Assembly: GCA_030425195.1 (NCBI GenBank)
Contig: JAUIAV010000026.1
Span: forward strand, 1-64,000
DNA length: 64,000 nt
Source of the DNA: Gammaproteobacteria bacterium
GTDB taxonomy: Bacteria; Pseudomonadota; Gammaproteobacteria; Pseudomonadales; Azotimanducaceae
Direction of reading: 5' to 3'
In this document: piece by piece, positions 25,681-34,231 of the stretch
How the letters are laid out: the number at the start of each line of letters is the position of its first letter
Position numbering within the stretch: position 1 is the stretch's first letter
Notes under the pieces: model-generated
Told to the model about the DNA's origin: nothing
The model's input: only the letters and a program-made list of their open reading frames with translations
Databases searched by the model: none
Translations under genes and position numbers: made by a program

Positions 25681-27147
25681 TTGAATGTGACAATCACGCC
25701 GAGTGAGGAGAATCCGGGCACCGTGGGAGATGAGATCGAACGCCGCTACTTCGATGCCGAAGACTTCAGCGAGTTCCGCAAACGGCTGGATGAGGAGACC
25801 GCACTGCTCTCCCGGCAGTTCACGGACGGCGAGTTCAGCGAGCGGGGTGACGTGGCCGGCTTCGAGCTGGAAGGCTGGCTGGTCGACGAGCAGGGAGACC
25901 CCGTGCCGGACAACGAGGACTATCTCGCGGCGCTGGACAATCCGCTCGTGGTCCCGGAACTCGCCGCGTTCAACGTGGAACTCAACGGCAGCCCGTCAGC
26001 GCTGACCGGCCGCGTGTTCTCCCGCCTGCAGGATGAACTGGGTGCCACCTGGAACGCCTGCCGGGAGGTGGCGGAGCAGACCGGGTGTCATCTCGTGGCG
26101 ATCGGGATCCTGCCCACGGTCAGTGAGAAGCTGCTCACCTCCGAATACATGTCGAGCATGGTCCGGTATCAGTCGCTGAACGACCGGATCATGGCGCTTC
26201 GGGATGGCAAGCCGCTCGAGCTTCGTATCGAGGGTGACAGGGAGCTCACCACGACCCATCACGACGTGATGCTGGAAGCGGCGGCCACCTCCTTTCAGAT
26301 CCACCTGCAGTGCAAGCCCGAGCGGTCTGTCCGCGATTTCAATGCCTCGGTGATTGCGTCCGCCCCCATGGTCGCAGCGAGCGCCAACTCTCCTTTTCTG
26401 TTCGGTCACACGCTGTGGGACGAGACCCGGATTCCCCTGTTCGAGCAGGCGGTGCATGTGGGTGACCGCTATCCTTCCCGGGTCAGTTTCGGTGCCGGCT
26501 ACGTGAATGAATCCCTGGTGGAGATCTTCGCCGAGAACCAGCGGGATCACCTGATCCTGATACCGGCGGTACAGGACTCGCCGCCCGGTAAATTCGCTCA
26601 TGTGCGTTTTCACAACGGTACTCTGTGGCGCTGGAACCGGCCGCTGATCGGCTTCGATTTCGACGGGCAGGTGCATCTCCGGATCGAGCACCGGGTGGTG
26701 CCTGCGGGCCCCACCATTCTGGACTGTATCGCCAATGCGGCCTTCTACTTCGGTCTGGTGCGCGGATTCTGGCTCATGGAGCGGCCGCCGGAATCCGAGC
26801 TGCCCTTTGAAGTCGCCCGTGACAACTTCTACACCGCGGCACGCTATGGACTGAATGCCAGAGTGGTGTGGCCCAGGAAAGGCCGTCTGGAGGAAGTGAG
26901 CATGCGGGAGCTGATCATGACGGATCTTCTGCCCATGGCGCGCCGCGGACTGGCGTCCGTCAGCATCCCCGAGGTGGAGATAGACCACTACCTGAACGTG
27001 ATCGCGGAACGGGTGGACTCCGGTCAGAATGGCGCCGCCTGGCAGCGTCGCTGGGTTCACCTGCATGGCAGCGATCTGCACCAGATGGTCTGTGAGTACC
27101 GGGCGCTGCAGGACATCGGTGAGCCCGTCCACACCTGGAAACTCTGA
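25681..27147 (+). CDS. Glutamate-cysteine ligase family 2 (GCS2)-like enzyme
   Basis: 488 residues. The N-terminal half has the GCS2 ATP-grasp-like pattern around FELEGWLVDEQG and FNVELNGSP, then DREL..THHDVMLEAAATSFQIHLQ. In the family this part binds glutamate, ATP and Mg. It likely joins an amino acid (such as Glu) to an amine- or thiol-containing partner, making a gamma-glutamyl or related amide. The TTG at 25681 is the listed start; GTG 25687 is a close alternative. The next gene, only 4 bases on, is an AstE-like carboxypeptidase, so the pair may make and break one bond type. Confidence 0.75.
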   Translation: MNVTITPSEENPGTVGDEIERRYFDAEDFSEFRKRLDEETALLSRQFTDGEFSERGDVAGFELEGWLVDEQGDPVPDNEDYLAALDNPLVVPELAAFNVELNGSPSALTGRVFSRLQDELGATWNACREVAEQTGCHLVAIGILPTVSEKLLTSEYMSSMVRYQSLNDRIMALRDGKPLELRIEGDRELTTTHHDVMLEAAATSFQIHLQCKPERSVRDFNASVIASAPMVAASANSPFLFGHTLWDETRIPLFEQAVHVGDRYPSRVSFGAGYVNESLVEIFAENQRDHLILIPAVQDSPPGKFAHVRFHNGTLWRWNRPLIGFDFDGQVHLRIEHRVVPAGPTILDCIANAAFYFGLVRGFWLMERPPESELPFEVARDNFYTAARYGLNARVVWPRKGRLEEVSMRELIMTDLLPMARRGLASVSIPEVEIDHYLNVIAERVDSGQNGAAWQRRWVHLHGSDLHQMVCEYRALQDIGEPVHTWKL

Positions 27148-27150
27148 TCC

Positions 27151-28152
27151 ATGCCCCTGAGAACCCACACGCAGCTGCCTGCGGGACTGCTCGATTGCAG
27201 TGCCGACGAGCTCCATGATCATCTGGGCGGGCCGACACTCATCCAGCTTCAGGGCAGCCGGAATCCGGCGCTCTTCGTGTCCGTGCTCCTGCACGGTAAT
27301 GAGACCAGCGGCTGGGACGGCGTGCGCCGCTATCTTCAGGAGACAACGGGTCTGCCGCGCAGCCTGACCCTGTTCATCGGCAACACGGAAGCCGCCAGAG
27401 CGGGTATGAGAGCACTGCCGAGCCAGCAGGATTTCAACCGCATCTGGCGCGATGCCGGCGGTGAGGGCGGGGCGCTGGCATCGGCCGTTCAGGCAGCCAT
27501 TGCGGATCAGCACTTTTTCGCGTCCATCGATCTGCACAACAATACGGGCCACAACCCTTACTATTCCGTGGTCACCGACCTAGAGCCCCACAATCTGGGC
27601 CTGGCATACCTGTTTTCGGACAAGGCCGTGTTCGTGGAGGAACCGGACACGGTGCTGACCAGGGTGTTCACGGGTCGTTGTCCGGCCGTGGCGCTGGAGG
27701 TGGGGCCGGTGGGCGATCCGCGATGCGCGGACCGGGTGTATGACTACGTTGCGCGGTGCATGACACTGGGCGAAGTGCCGGTGGCGGCACCGGAAGCGTT
27801 CAGCCTGTTCCGGACCCGGGTACGCGTGCACATTCAGGATGACGTGGGCTTCTGTTTCGAAGGCGAGAACGGATCGGACGATCCGGTGCCGCTGGTGCTG
27901 ACGGGTGGTGTGGAGGCGGTGAACTTCCACGAGCTTGCGCGGGGCACCGTGTTCGGAGCTACCCGGCTGCCTGTCTCATCGGTGTTCCGCGTTCTCGACG
28001 TGGACCATCGGGACGTGACAGACGATTACTTCGAGCACGATGGTGACGCCATTCTCCTGAAAGAGAACGTGGTGCCGGCCATGTACACCACGGATCCCTA
28101 TGTGGTCCGGCAGGACTGTCTGTGCTACTTCATGGAGCGGATGGCGCTCTGA
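27151..28152 (+). CDS. Succinylglutamate desuccinylase/aspartoacylase-like M14 amidohydrolase
   Basis: 333 residues. VLLHGNETSGWDGV supplies the zinc HxxE pair, and SIDLHNNTGHNPYYS supplies the third His. VALEVGPVGD supplies the general-base Glu region. Such enzymes hydrolyse N-acyl amino acids. It follows the GCS2-like gene in the same direction with a 3-base gap. Confidence 0.82.
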   Translation: MPLRTHTQLPAGLLDCSADELHDHLGGPTLIQLQGSRNPALFVSVLLHGNETSGWDGVRRYLQETTGLPRSLTLFIGNTEAARAGMRALPSQQDFNRIWRDAGGEGGALASAVQAAIADQHFFASIDLHNNTGHNPYYSVVTDLEPHNLGLAYLFSDKAVFVEEPDTVLTRVFTGRCPAVALEVGPVGDPRCADRVYDYVARCMTLGEVPVAAPEAFSLFRTRVRVHIQDDVGFCFEGENGSDDPVPLVLTGGVEAVNFHELARGTVFGATRLPVSSVFRVLDVDHRDVTDDYFEHDGDAILLKENVVPAMYTTDPYVVRQDCLCYFMERMAL

Positions 28153-28173
28153 TCTTCCGCGAGGCGCTCCCCG

Positions 28174-28908
28174 TCAGATGCAGCGCCCGCCGTCCACCTC
28201 CAGGGCCACCCCGGTAATCATGCTGGCTTCCTCCGAGCAGAGAAAGCAGGCGGCGGACGCGATATCGTCCGGCGTCGAGAAGCGACCGAGCGGGATGGTG
28301 GCCAGAAACCGGGCCCGGTTCTCCTCCGTATCGCCGCCCATGAAGGTGGAGAGCAGGGGGGTTTCCCCGGCCACCGGATTGATGGCGTTCACCCGGATGT
28401 TATCGGCGGCGAGCTCCACGGCCATGGACCGGGTGGCGGTGATCACCCAGCCTTTTGAGGCGTTGTACCAGGTCAGCCCGGGACGCGGGCTGACTCCGGC
28501 GGTCGAGGCGATGTTGAGAATCACGCCGCCGCCGTTCGAACGCATGACGGGCACGATGGCGCGTGCGGTGTGATAAATGGAACGGACGTTGACCCCGATG
28601 AGCCGTTCGAAGTCGGCCGGTTCCACCTCGGTGAGCGGCGTCGGCGACAGGCCGATCCCGGCGTTGTTCACCAGGATCTCCACCGGCTCCGCCAGTGCGT
28701 CGAGCACGGCCCGGACACTGGTGTCGTCAGCGACGTCCATCTGCAGGAAGGTGCCGCCGATGGCGTCCGCCTGGGCAGCGCCCGCCTGACGGTCGATGTC
28801 GGCGACAATCACCTTTCCACCCTCCTGTGCGAAGCGTTCGGCGATGCCGGCGCCGAAGCCCGACGCCGCACCGGTGACCAGCACCGTCTTTCCGTGAATG
28901 CCTTTCAT
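28174..28908 (-). CDS. SDR-family oxidoreductase
   Basis: 244 residues. It has the cofactor loop VTGAASGFGAGIAE, NNAGIG, the catalytic Ser in ASTAGVS and YNASKGW. Asp in VADIDRQ after beta-2 suggests NAD. Last gene of the minus-strand TauD/P1/M20/SDR operon, starting 7 bases after the M20 stop. Substrate unknown. Confidence 0.87.
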   Translation of the reverse strand: MKGIHGKTVLVTGAASGFGAGIAERFAQEGGKVIVADIDRQAGAAQADAIGGTFLQMDVADDTSVRAVLDALAEPVEILVNNAGIGLSPTPLTEVEPADFERLIGVNVRSIYHTARAIVPVMRSNGGGVILNIASTAGVSPRPGLTWYNASKGWVITATRSMAVELAADNIRVNAINPVAGETPLLSTFMGGDTEENRARFLATIPLGRFSTPDDIASAACFLCSEEASMITGVALEVDGGRCI

Positions 28909-28915
28909 CCGCCCT

Positions 28916-30199
28916 TCATCCGGCAAGACGCTCGCCGGTGATCAACTCCCAGGCCGAGAGCGCCATCACCTTGGCGGAATCGAGCATGTCCTCTATTCCC
29001 ACGTACTCATCCACCTGATGAGCCAGATCCAGTATGCCCGGACCGTAGGCGATGCAGTCGTGCAGACGGCCGATCCGATCGATGTGTTTCTGATCGTAGG
29101 TGCCGGGTGAGACGACGAACTCCGGGGGGCGGTCCAGCACCCGGGTGATGGCATTGGCCACACTGGTGACCACGGGCGCGTTCTCGTCAGTCAGGGTCGG
29201 TATCACCTCGAAGAGATCGCGAAGCTCGTAGTTGAATGCCTCCCGGGTCGTCTTCAGCCGCTCCAGGAGATCCCGGACTTCCGATTTCACCTCGTCCAGG
29301 GATTCCTCGATCAGGAACCGGCGGTCGATGATCATGCGACAGGAATCCGGCACGAGCGGCGAAGGCAGGCCGTCGTTCTGGCCGCCGTGCAGAGAGTTGA
29401 TGTTCAGGGTCGACTGTTTCGCCCCTTCCGGCACCACGGGCATCGCCGTGCGCTTGCCGGCGAGCAGCGGGAACAGCTCCGCTTCGAATGCGGCAACCAC
29501 CGCGCCCATGTGGCGGACGGCACAGTCCCCGAGAAACGGCATGGAACCGTGGGCGATGCGGCCCCGGGTTTCTATTTCCGCCCACCAGACCCCCCGGTGC
29601 CCGAGACAGACGCGGTCCTTGTTCAGGGGCTCCGGAATGATGACGTGGTCGACTCTCGGCCTGCTGAAGAAGCCCCGCTCCGAGAGATAGGCGACGCCGC
29701 CATATCCGCCGGATTCTTCGTCCGCCGTGCCGGAAATCTCCAGGTTACCGGCCAGAGTCGGTGCGAGCTCGATGAGCGTCTCGACCGCGATCACCGAGGC
29801 CGCCAGTCCACCTTTCATGTCACAGGCGCCCCGGCCGTAGATCCGGTCTCCGACGACTTCGGCCGCGAACGGATCGTGCTGCCAGCCGATGCCGGGGTCT
29901 ACCACATCGATGTGGGAATTGAAGTGCACGGTGGGTCCGGAGGCGTCACCCGACCAGCGACCGATGACGTTGGCTCTCGGATAACGGTCCGAGTCACCGA
30001 TGGCGCCTTCCGCGCGCACGTATCTGACGTCGAAGTGCCTGGCCGCGAGACGCTCGCCGAGATACCGGGCACAGTCCTCGTAGTGCTCGCCCGGCGGGTT
30101 GGTGGTCGGGATGCGGATCAGGTCCCGCGTGAGCTGGATGAGATCGTCCCGCTTGGCATCGATACGATCGGCGAGCCGGCTCAGGGTCAATTCACTCAC
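28916..30199 (-). CDS. M20-family metallopeptidase (ArgE/DapE-like)
   Basis: 427 residues, two-domain dizinc hydrolase. Zinc motifs: HFNSHIDVV, YGRGACDMKGG (bridging Asp), and the base/ligand ADEESGG. ATG 30199 overlaps the stop of the P1-peptidase gene in an ATGA, so translation is coupled. It would remove an acyl or amide group from a small substrate, consistent with an amide-degrading pathway. Confidence 0.87.
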   Translation of the reverse strand: MSELTLSRLADRIDAKRDDLIQLTRDLIRIPTTNPPGEHYEDCARYLGERLAARHFDVRYVRAEGAIGDSDRYPRANVIGRWSGDASGPTVHFNSHIDVVDPGIGWQHDPFAAEVVGDRIYGRGACDMKGGLAASVIAVETLIELAPTLAGNLEISGTADEESGGYGGVAYLSERGFFSRPRVDHVIIPEPLNKDRVCLGHRGVWWAEIETRGRIAHGSMPFLGDCAVRHMGAVVAAFEAELFPLLAGKRTAMPVVPEGAKQSTLNINSLHGGQNDGLPSPLVPDSCRMIIDRRFLIEESLDEVKSEVRDLLERLKTTREAFNYELRDLFEVIPTLTDENAPVVTSVANAITRVLDRPPEFVVSPGTYDQKHIDRIGRLHDCIAYGPGILDLAHQVDEYVGIEDMLDSAKVMALSAWELITGERLAG

Positions 30200-31182
30200 G
30201 CGCTTTCCTCCTGGCAGATGGCGGCGTGGACGCCCTGGGCAATGGCTCTGGTCACCACGTTGGCCGCCGTCGTACCCAGGGTGAGCAGCGACAGGCTATC
30301 CCGATCCAGCACCTTCGCGCCTGTCGACAGCACGAACAGCAGATCACCGTCTCCAGGGGTGTGCACGGGATAGAGCGCCCGGGCAAAGCCGTCGTGAGCC
30401 ATCACGGCGATCTGTTTCGCTTCCACCTTGCTGATGACGGCATCCGTGATGACGACGCCGATGGTCGTGTTCATGCCGGCGGTGGAGTGTCCTGCCTTGG
30501 TCATGACGGTTTCCGCATCCGCCGGCCAGGGTGCGGGCAGACCCAGGCCCCCGAATTCTCCGTCGCGTTCGAAGGGGGCTGCCCAGTAGTGTGTGGAACT
30601 GCCGATTCTCGGTGAGCCGGCGGCGTTGACGGCCATCACCGACATCACCGTGGCACCACAGGGCAGCGTGAGACTTGCCATACCCAGACCGCCGGGAGTG
30701 GTGGCCGTGGTCGCGCCGTAGCCAGCGCCGACCCGCCCGGTGGGCGGGTTCTGACCGGCCGCTGCCGTGGCGGCATAGCCGAGGTCGCGGTAAGGCGGGT
30801 AGCGTCCCCAGTTCTTGTTCCCGCCGTTGTTCAGGTCGAACAGAATGGCCGCAGGGACGATGGGGATGCGCTTCGGCGGCACCGGAAAGCCGCGGCCGGC
30901 TTCCGCCAGCCAGGCCTGGGCGCCGCCCGCGGCATCCAGACCGAATGCGGAGCCGCCGGACAGCACGATGGCGTCCACTTTCTCGACCAGCTGCTGTGGA
31001 TTGAGCAGGTCGGTCTCCCGGGTGCCGGGCGAACCACCCACCACGTGCACGCTGGCGACGGCGGGCTCATCCGGCAGGATGACGGTCGTGCCCGATCTGA
31101 GCGTTTCATCCTCCGCGTGTCCGATGGACAGCCCGGCGATGGGGATCGACGGGCTGTCCGCAAGCTCCGTGCTTCCAGTCAC
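30196..31182 (-). CDS. P1/DmpA-family (S58) peptidase-like hydrolase
   Basis: About 328 residues. It has GSAFGLDAAGGAQAWL near the front, then GGLGMASLTLPCGATVMSVM and the family's VNAAGSP. S58 members self-cleave before a Ser/Thr/Cys to become aminopeptidases or amidases. The GTG at 31182 sits 4 bases after the TauD stop, with AAGGGG directly before it. The open frame up to 31398 is antisense within TauD. It overlaps the next gene by 4 bases. Confidence 0.8.
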   Translation of the reverse strand: MTGSTELADSPSIPIAGLSIGHAEDETLRSGTTVILPDEPAVASVHVVGGSPGTRETDLLNPQQLVEKVDAIVLSGGSAFGLDAAGGAQAWLAEAGRGFPVPPKRIPIVPAAILFDLNNGGNKNWGRYPPYRDLGYAATAAAGQNPPTGRVGAGYGATTATTPGGLGMASLTLPCGATVMSVMAVNAAGSPRIGSSTHYWAAPFERDGEFGGLGLPAPWPADAETVMTKAGHSTAGMNTTIGVVITDAVISKVEAKQIAVMAHDGFARALYPVHTPGDGDLLFVLSTGAKVLDRDSLSLLTLGTTAANVVTRAIAQGVHAAICQEESA

Positions 31183-31186
31183 CCCT

Positions 31187-32053
31187 TCAGGCTGCCGGCC
31201 GTTCCGTTCCGACGATGGACACACGCTCACCGTAACGGCTGTGCGGATAGTAGTCCCAGACCGCATGATGCTGCGTGCACCGGTTGTCCCAGAACACCAG
31301 CGTATTGGGTTCCCAGCGCACCCGGCAGGTGAGCTTCGGGGTGGTGGCAATGAAGTTGCAGAGACCGTCGAGCAGCAGATCGGATTCCCAGCGCGCAAGC
31401 CCCTTGATCCGCGTCGTGAAGCCCGAGTTCACGTAGAGCAGCTTTCTGCCGGTCTCCGGATGGGTGGCGATCACGGGGTGTTCGTTCCGCGGGTACTCGT
31501 CACCTTCCGGCGGGGCCACCTTGTAGCTCCCCATGTACGGCTTGGCACCATCGTGGATGGCCGTCAGTCCCTGGAGAATCTCCTTCAGGGTGTCCGACAA
31601 CAGATCGTAGGCCAGGTACATGTCCGCGTAGAGCGTGTCGCCGCCGCCCACCTCCGGCGTTTCGGTGACGTACAGCATGGAGCCCAGGGGCGGGATCTCA
31701 TCACAGGTGACGTCCGTGTGCCATCCGTCGCCGGCGGTGTAGGCGGATTTCGCCGTGGTTTTCACGGAAAGAATTTCCGGGTCTCCACCGTAGCTGTGCT
31801 GCATGGGATGCACGTGCAGGCTGCCGAAACGGCGGCCGAAGGCCTTGTGCTGTTCACGGTCCAGATGCTGATCGCGGAACACGAGCACCTTCCAGTCCAG
31901 CCAGGCCTGATAGATGGCGCTGAACTCGTCGTTGCCGAGCGGCTGGCTGAGATCCACACCGCGGATCTCGGCGCCGATGTGCGGTGTGAGCGTGCTTATG
32001 TCCAGAATACTGTCAGCAGCGGGGTGTTCCGCCGTCGGTGTGCCGGTGCTCAT
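31187..32053 (-). CDS. TauD/TfdA-family Fe(II)/2-oxoglutarate dioxygenase
   Basis: 288 residues. Iron ligands: WHTDVTCDE (HxD) and a distal His in RCTQHHAVWDYY; the 2-oxoglutarate Arg is in the terminal segment (SRYGERVSI). ATG 32053 has AGGAGG 7 bases away. It heads a four-gene minus-strand operon and is divergent by 70 bp from the selenoprotein operon. Possible substrates are taurine-like sulfonates, alkyl sulfates or aryloxy acids; the sequence does not decide. Confidence 0.9.
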   Translation of the reverse strand: MSTGTPTAEHPAADSILDISTLTPHIGAEIRGVDLSQPLGNDEFSAIYQAWLDWKVLVFRDQHLDREQHKAFGRRFGSLHVHPMQHSYGGDPEILSVKTTAKSAYTAGDGWHTDVTCDEIPPLGSMLYVTETPEVGGGDTLYADMYLAYDLLSDTLKEILQGLTAIHDGAKPYMGSYKVAPPEGDEYPRNEHPVIATHPETGRKLLYVNSGFTTRIKGLARWESDLLLDGLCNFIATTPKLTCRVRWEPNTLVFWDNRCTQHHAVWDYYPHSRYGERVSIVGTERPAA

Positions 32054-32123
32054 CTCTCTCTTCCTCCTGCCCGCTTCTGTGGATATGGTACCGTTCCAGG
32101 GATTGAGGGGGTAGGAGAGGCGC

Positions 32124-33716
32124 ATGCAACCGGGTCAGTTACTGCCGGCGTTCCGCCTGGAGGATGCGTCCGGTGCGTCAGTCACATTTCCGTCGGATCG
32201 GCCGGCGCTCGTCTGTTTCGTCAAGGACGACTGTCCGACCTGTCATCTGGTGATGCCGGTGCTGGACGCCCTGCACCGGGCGTTCACGGACGAGATGGAT
32301 TTTTTCATCGCCGGCCAGACCAGGGAGGGCAATGAGGCCCTGACAGACACCTTCGCACCGTCTTTCACCATCCTGGATGACTCGAGCCTGAAGGTGTCGT
32401 TCGCATTCGGCATGGACACCGTGCCCAGCCTGTTTCTGGCGGGCGCCGACGGCAAGCTCGATCGCGCGCTGGTGGGCTTCGTCCGCGAGGAGTGGCAGGG
32501 CCTGTCGGAACTGCTCGGCGAACGGTCGGCGGCAGGGGCCGAGCCGGATCTCGACTGGGAGGCTCTGCCGGAATGGCGGCCGGGCTGCGGTTCCCTCTCC
32601 GTGGACCCGCTCATCGCCGACCGGCTCCGGGCGGAAGCGGAGAATTCGCCGCTGCGGGCCAGAAAGATCGAGATCGCACCGGCAGACGACGAGTTCGAAT
32701 TCATGTTCGATCAGGGTTTTTCTGACGGTCTGCCGCTGGTGCCGCCGACCCCGGAGCGGGTGATGCGGATGCTGTCCGGTACCAGGCGTGATCCCCAGGA
32801 GATGCTGGGCCTCATGCCGCCGAACATGGGTGAGGTGACCGTGGAAAAGGCGGCCATCAACGCGGTCATGGCCGGCTGCAGGCCCGAATACCTGCCGGTG
32901 GTGCTGACCGCCCTGGAGGCCGTGCTGACCGAGGCCTACAACATCCATGGCGTGATGGCGACGACCATGGGGGCCAGCCCGGTCATCGTGGTGAACGGCC
33001 CGATCCGGGAGAAGATCGGCATGAACATGAAGCTCGGCGCCCTGGGGCAGGGGAACCGTGCCAACGCCACCATCGGCCGGGCGGTGCGGCTCGCCGTCCG
33101 CAATATCGGCGGTGCCAGGCCTGGCGGCACCGAGCGGTCGACCCTTGGCAACCCCATGAAGTTCACCATGTGCTTCGCCGAGCACGAGGAGCGGAGTCCC
33201 TGGGACCCCCTCCATGTGGAGCGCGGATTCGAGCCCTCTGACTCGGTGGTGACGGTGTTCACCATGACGAGCGGCCCCACGCTCATCGTCGATCAGGACT
33301 TCAGGCGGGCGTCTCAGCTCGCGGGCAGCTTCGGTCTCTCTCTGGAGTCGGCTTTTCATCCGAAGGCCCACTTCGCCACGGACGTGGTGCTGGTGGTCTG
33401 CCCGGAGCACGTGGATACGCTCATCCGCGATGGCTACGGCAAGGCGGACATCCGTGCCCGCATTCAGGAAGTGACGGCACGACCGCTGGTCGACCTTGTG
33501 GAGAACGAGGTCTCCGCCGTAGGATTCAAGAAAGCGGCATTCGATGCCATGGACGAAGATGGCCGCGGTCGGATGCTTCCGAAGTTCAAATCGCCCGAGG
33601 ACATTCACATCGTGGTGGCCGGCTCCGATGCCGGTAAGTTCTCGGGTGCGTTTCACGGCTGGGCAACCGGCGAAATCGGCTCCATTCCGGTGTCGAAGAA
33701 GATAGAGGAGGCGTGA
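32124..33716 (+). CDS. Thioredoxin-fold (CPTC) protein fused to a large unknown domain
   Basis: 530 residues. Residues 1-135 are a peroxiredoxin/thioredoxin-like fold, with LVCFVKDDCPTCHLVMPVL (Cys37-Pro-Thr-Cys40) as the redox site. A linker leads to a ~330-residue second domain starting near FDQGFSDGLPLVPPTPERV, with Gly-rich motifs such as MATTMGASPVIVVNGPI. I do not recognise a characterised family for that domain. The stop TGA overlaps the ATG of the UGSC selenoprotein (TGATG), so the two are made together. A role as redox partner or scaffold of the selenoprotein is an inference. Confidence 0.7.
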   Translation: MQPGQLLPAFRLEDASGASVTFPSDRPALVCFVKDDCPTCHLVMPVLDALHRAFTDEMDFFIAGQTREGNEALTDTFAPSFTILDDSSLKVSFAFGMDTVPSLFLAGADGKLDRALVGFVREEWQGLSELLGERSAAGAEPDLDWEALPEWRPGCGSLSVDPLIADRLRAEAENSPLRARKIEIAPADDEFEFMFDQGFSDGLPLVPPTPERVMRMLSGTRRDPQEMLGLMPPNMGEVTVEKAAINAVMAGCRPEYLPVVLTALEAVLTEAYNIHGVMATTMGASPVIVVNGPIREKIGMNMKLGALGQGNRANATIGRAVRLAVRNIGGARPGGTERSTLGNPMKFTMCFAEHEERSPWDPLHVERGFEPSDSVVTVFTMTSGPTLIVDQDFRRASQLAGSFGLSLESAFHPKAHFATDVVLVVCPEHVDTLIRDGYGKADIRARIQEVTARPLVDLVENEVSAVGFKKAAFDAMDEDGRGRMLPKFKSPEDIHIVVAGSDAGKFSGAFHGWATGEIGSIPVSKKIEEA

Positions 33717-34231
33717 TGACGACCATCCTGGACCCTACCGACGAACGCGTGCCGGTGACCCGGCAGCTTTCGCCGAGAACGGGGGAAATCACGGGCACGG
33801 TCGCGCTGCTGGATATTTCCAAGCCGCGCGGCAATGTGCTGCTCGACCGGCTCGAGGCGCTGCTGTCGGAGCGGCTGCCGGGTATCCGGATCGAGCGCTA
33901 CGCGAAGCCCACGTTCACCAAACCGGCTCCCGATGCGCTCAGGGCCGAAATCTACGAGAAGAGCGATTTCCTGATCGAAGCGCTGGCCGACTGAGGCTCC
34001 TGTACCACGTGCAGTCTGCATGACACGGTATGGTTCGAGATTCAGGGTAAACCCGCGGTTTCGCTCGCTTCCACGGAGTTCCGTGAGGCGGCCCAGGTGC
34101 AGGCTGACGCGCTGGGGTTGACCGACGCCCGCTGCGTGTTCGTGGCGCACCCGATTCAGGATGCCACGGACGACGAGATGCGGGCCAAGGCGGATGCGGT
34201 GGTCGACGAGGTGATCGCGGCGCTTACCTAG
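33716..34231 (+). CDS. UGSC-family selenoprotein (Sec93)
   Basis: 171 residues once TGA at 33992-33994 is read as selenocysteine. The 92 codons before it end DFLIEALAD. After the TGA the frame reads GSCTTCSLHDTVWFEIQG and stays open to TAG 34229-34231. This gives the Sec-Gly-Ser-Cys motif of the UGSC family, a selenoprotein class noted in metagenome surveys, with Cys96 and Cys99 nearby. ATG 33716 has AGGAGG 5 bases upstream. A hairpin suited to SECIS function follows the TGA. The usual call would stop at the TGA and lose the active site. The molecular function is unknown; a thiol/selenol redox or reductase role is inference. Confidence 0.88.
34002..34031 (+). promoter_or_regulatory. Candidate bacterial SECIS in the UGSC gene
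   Basis: After the TGA, GUACC pairs with GGUAU (one G-U). Inside it CGUGCA pairs with UGCAUG (one G-U), closing a GUC loop, with an asymmetric A/ACAC internal loop. The apical loop starts 19 bases after the UGA, within the usual 16-37, and begins with G as required. Confidence 0.7.
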
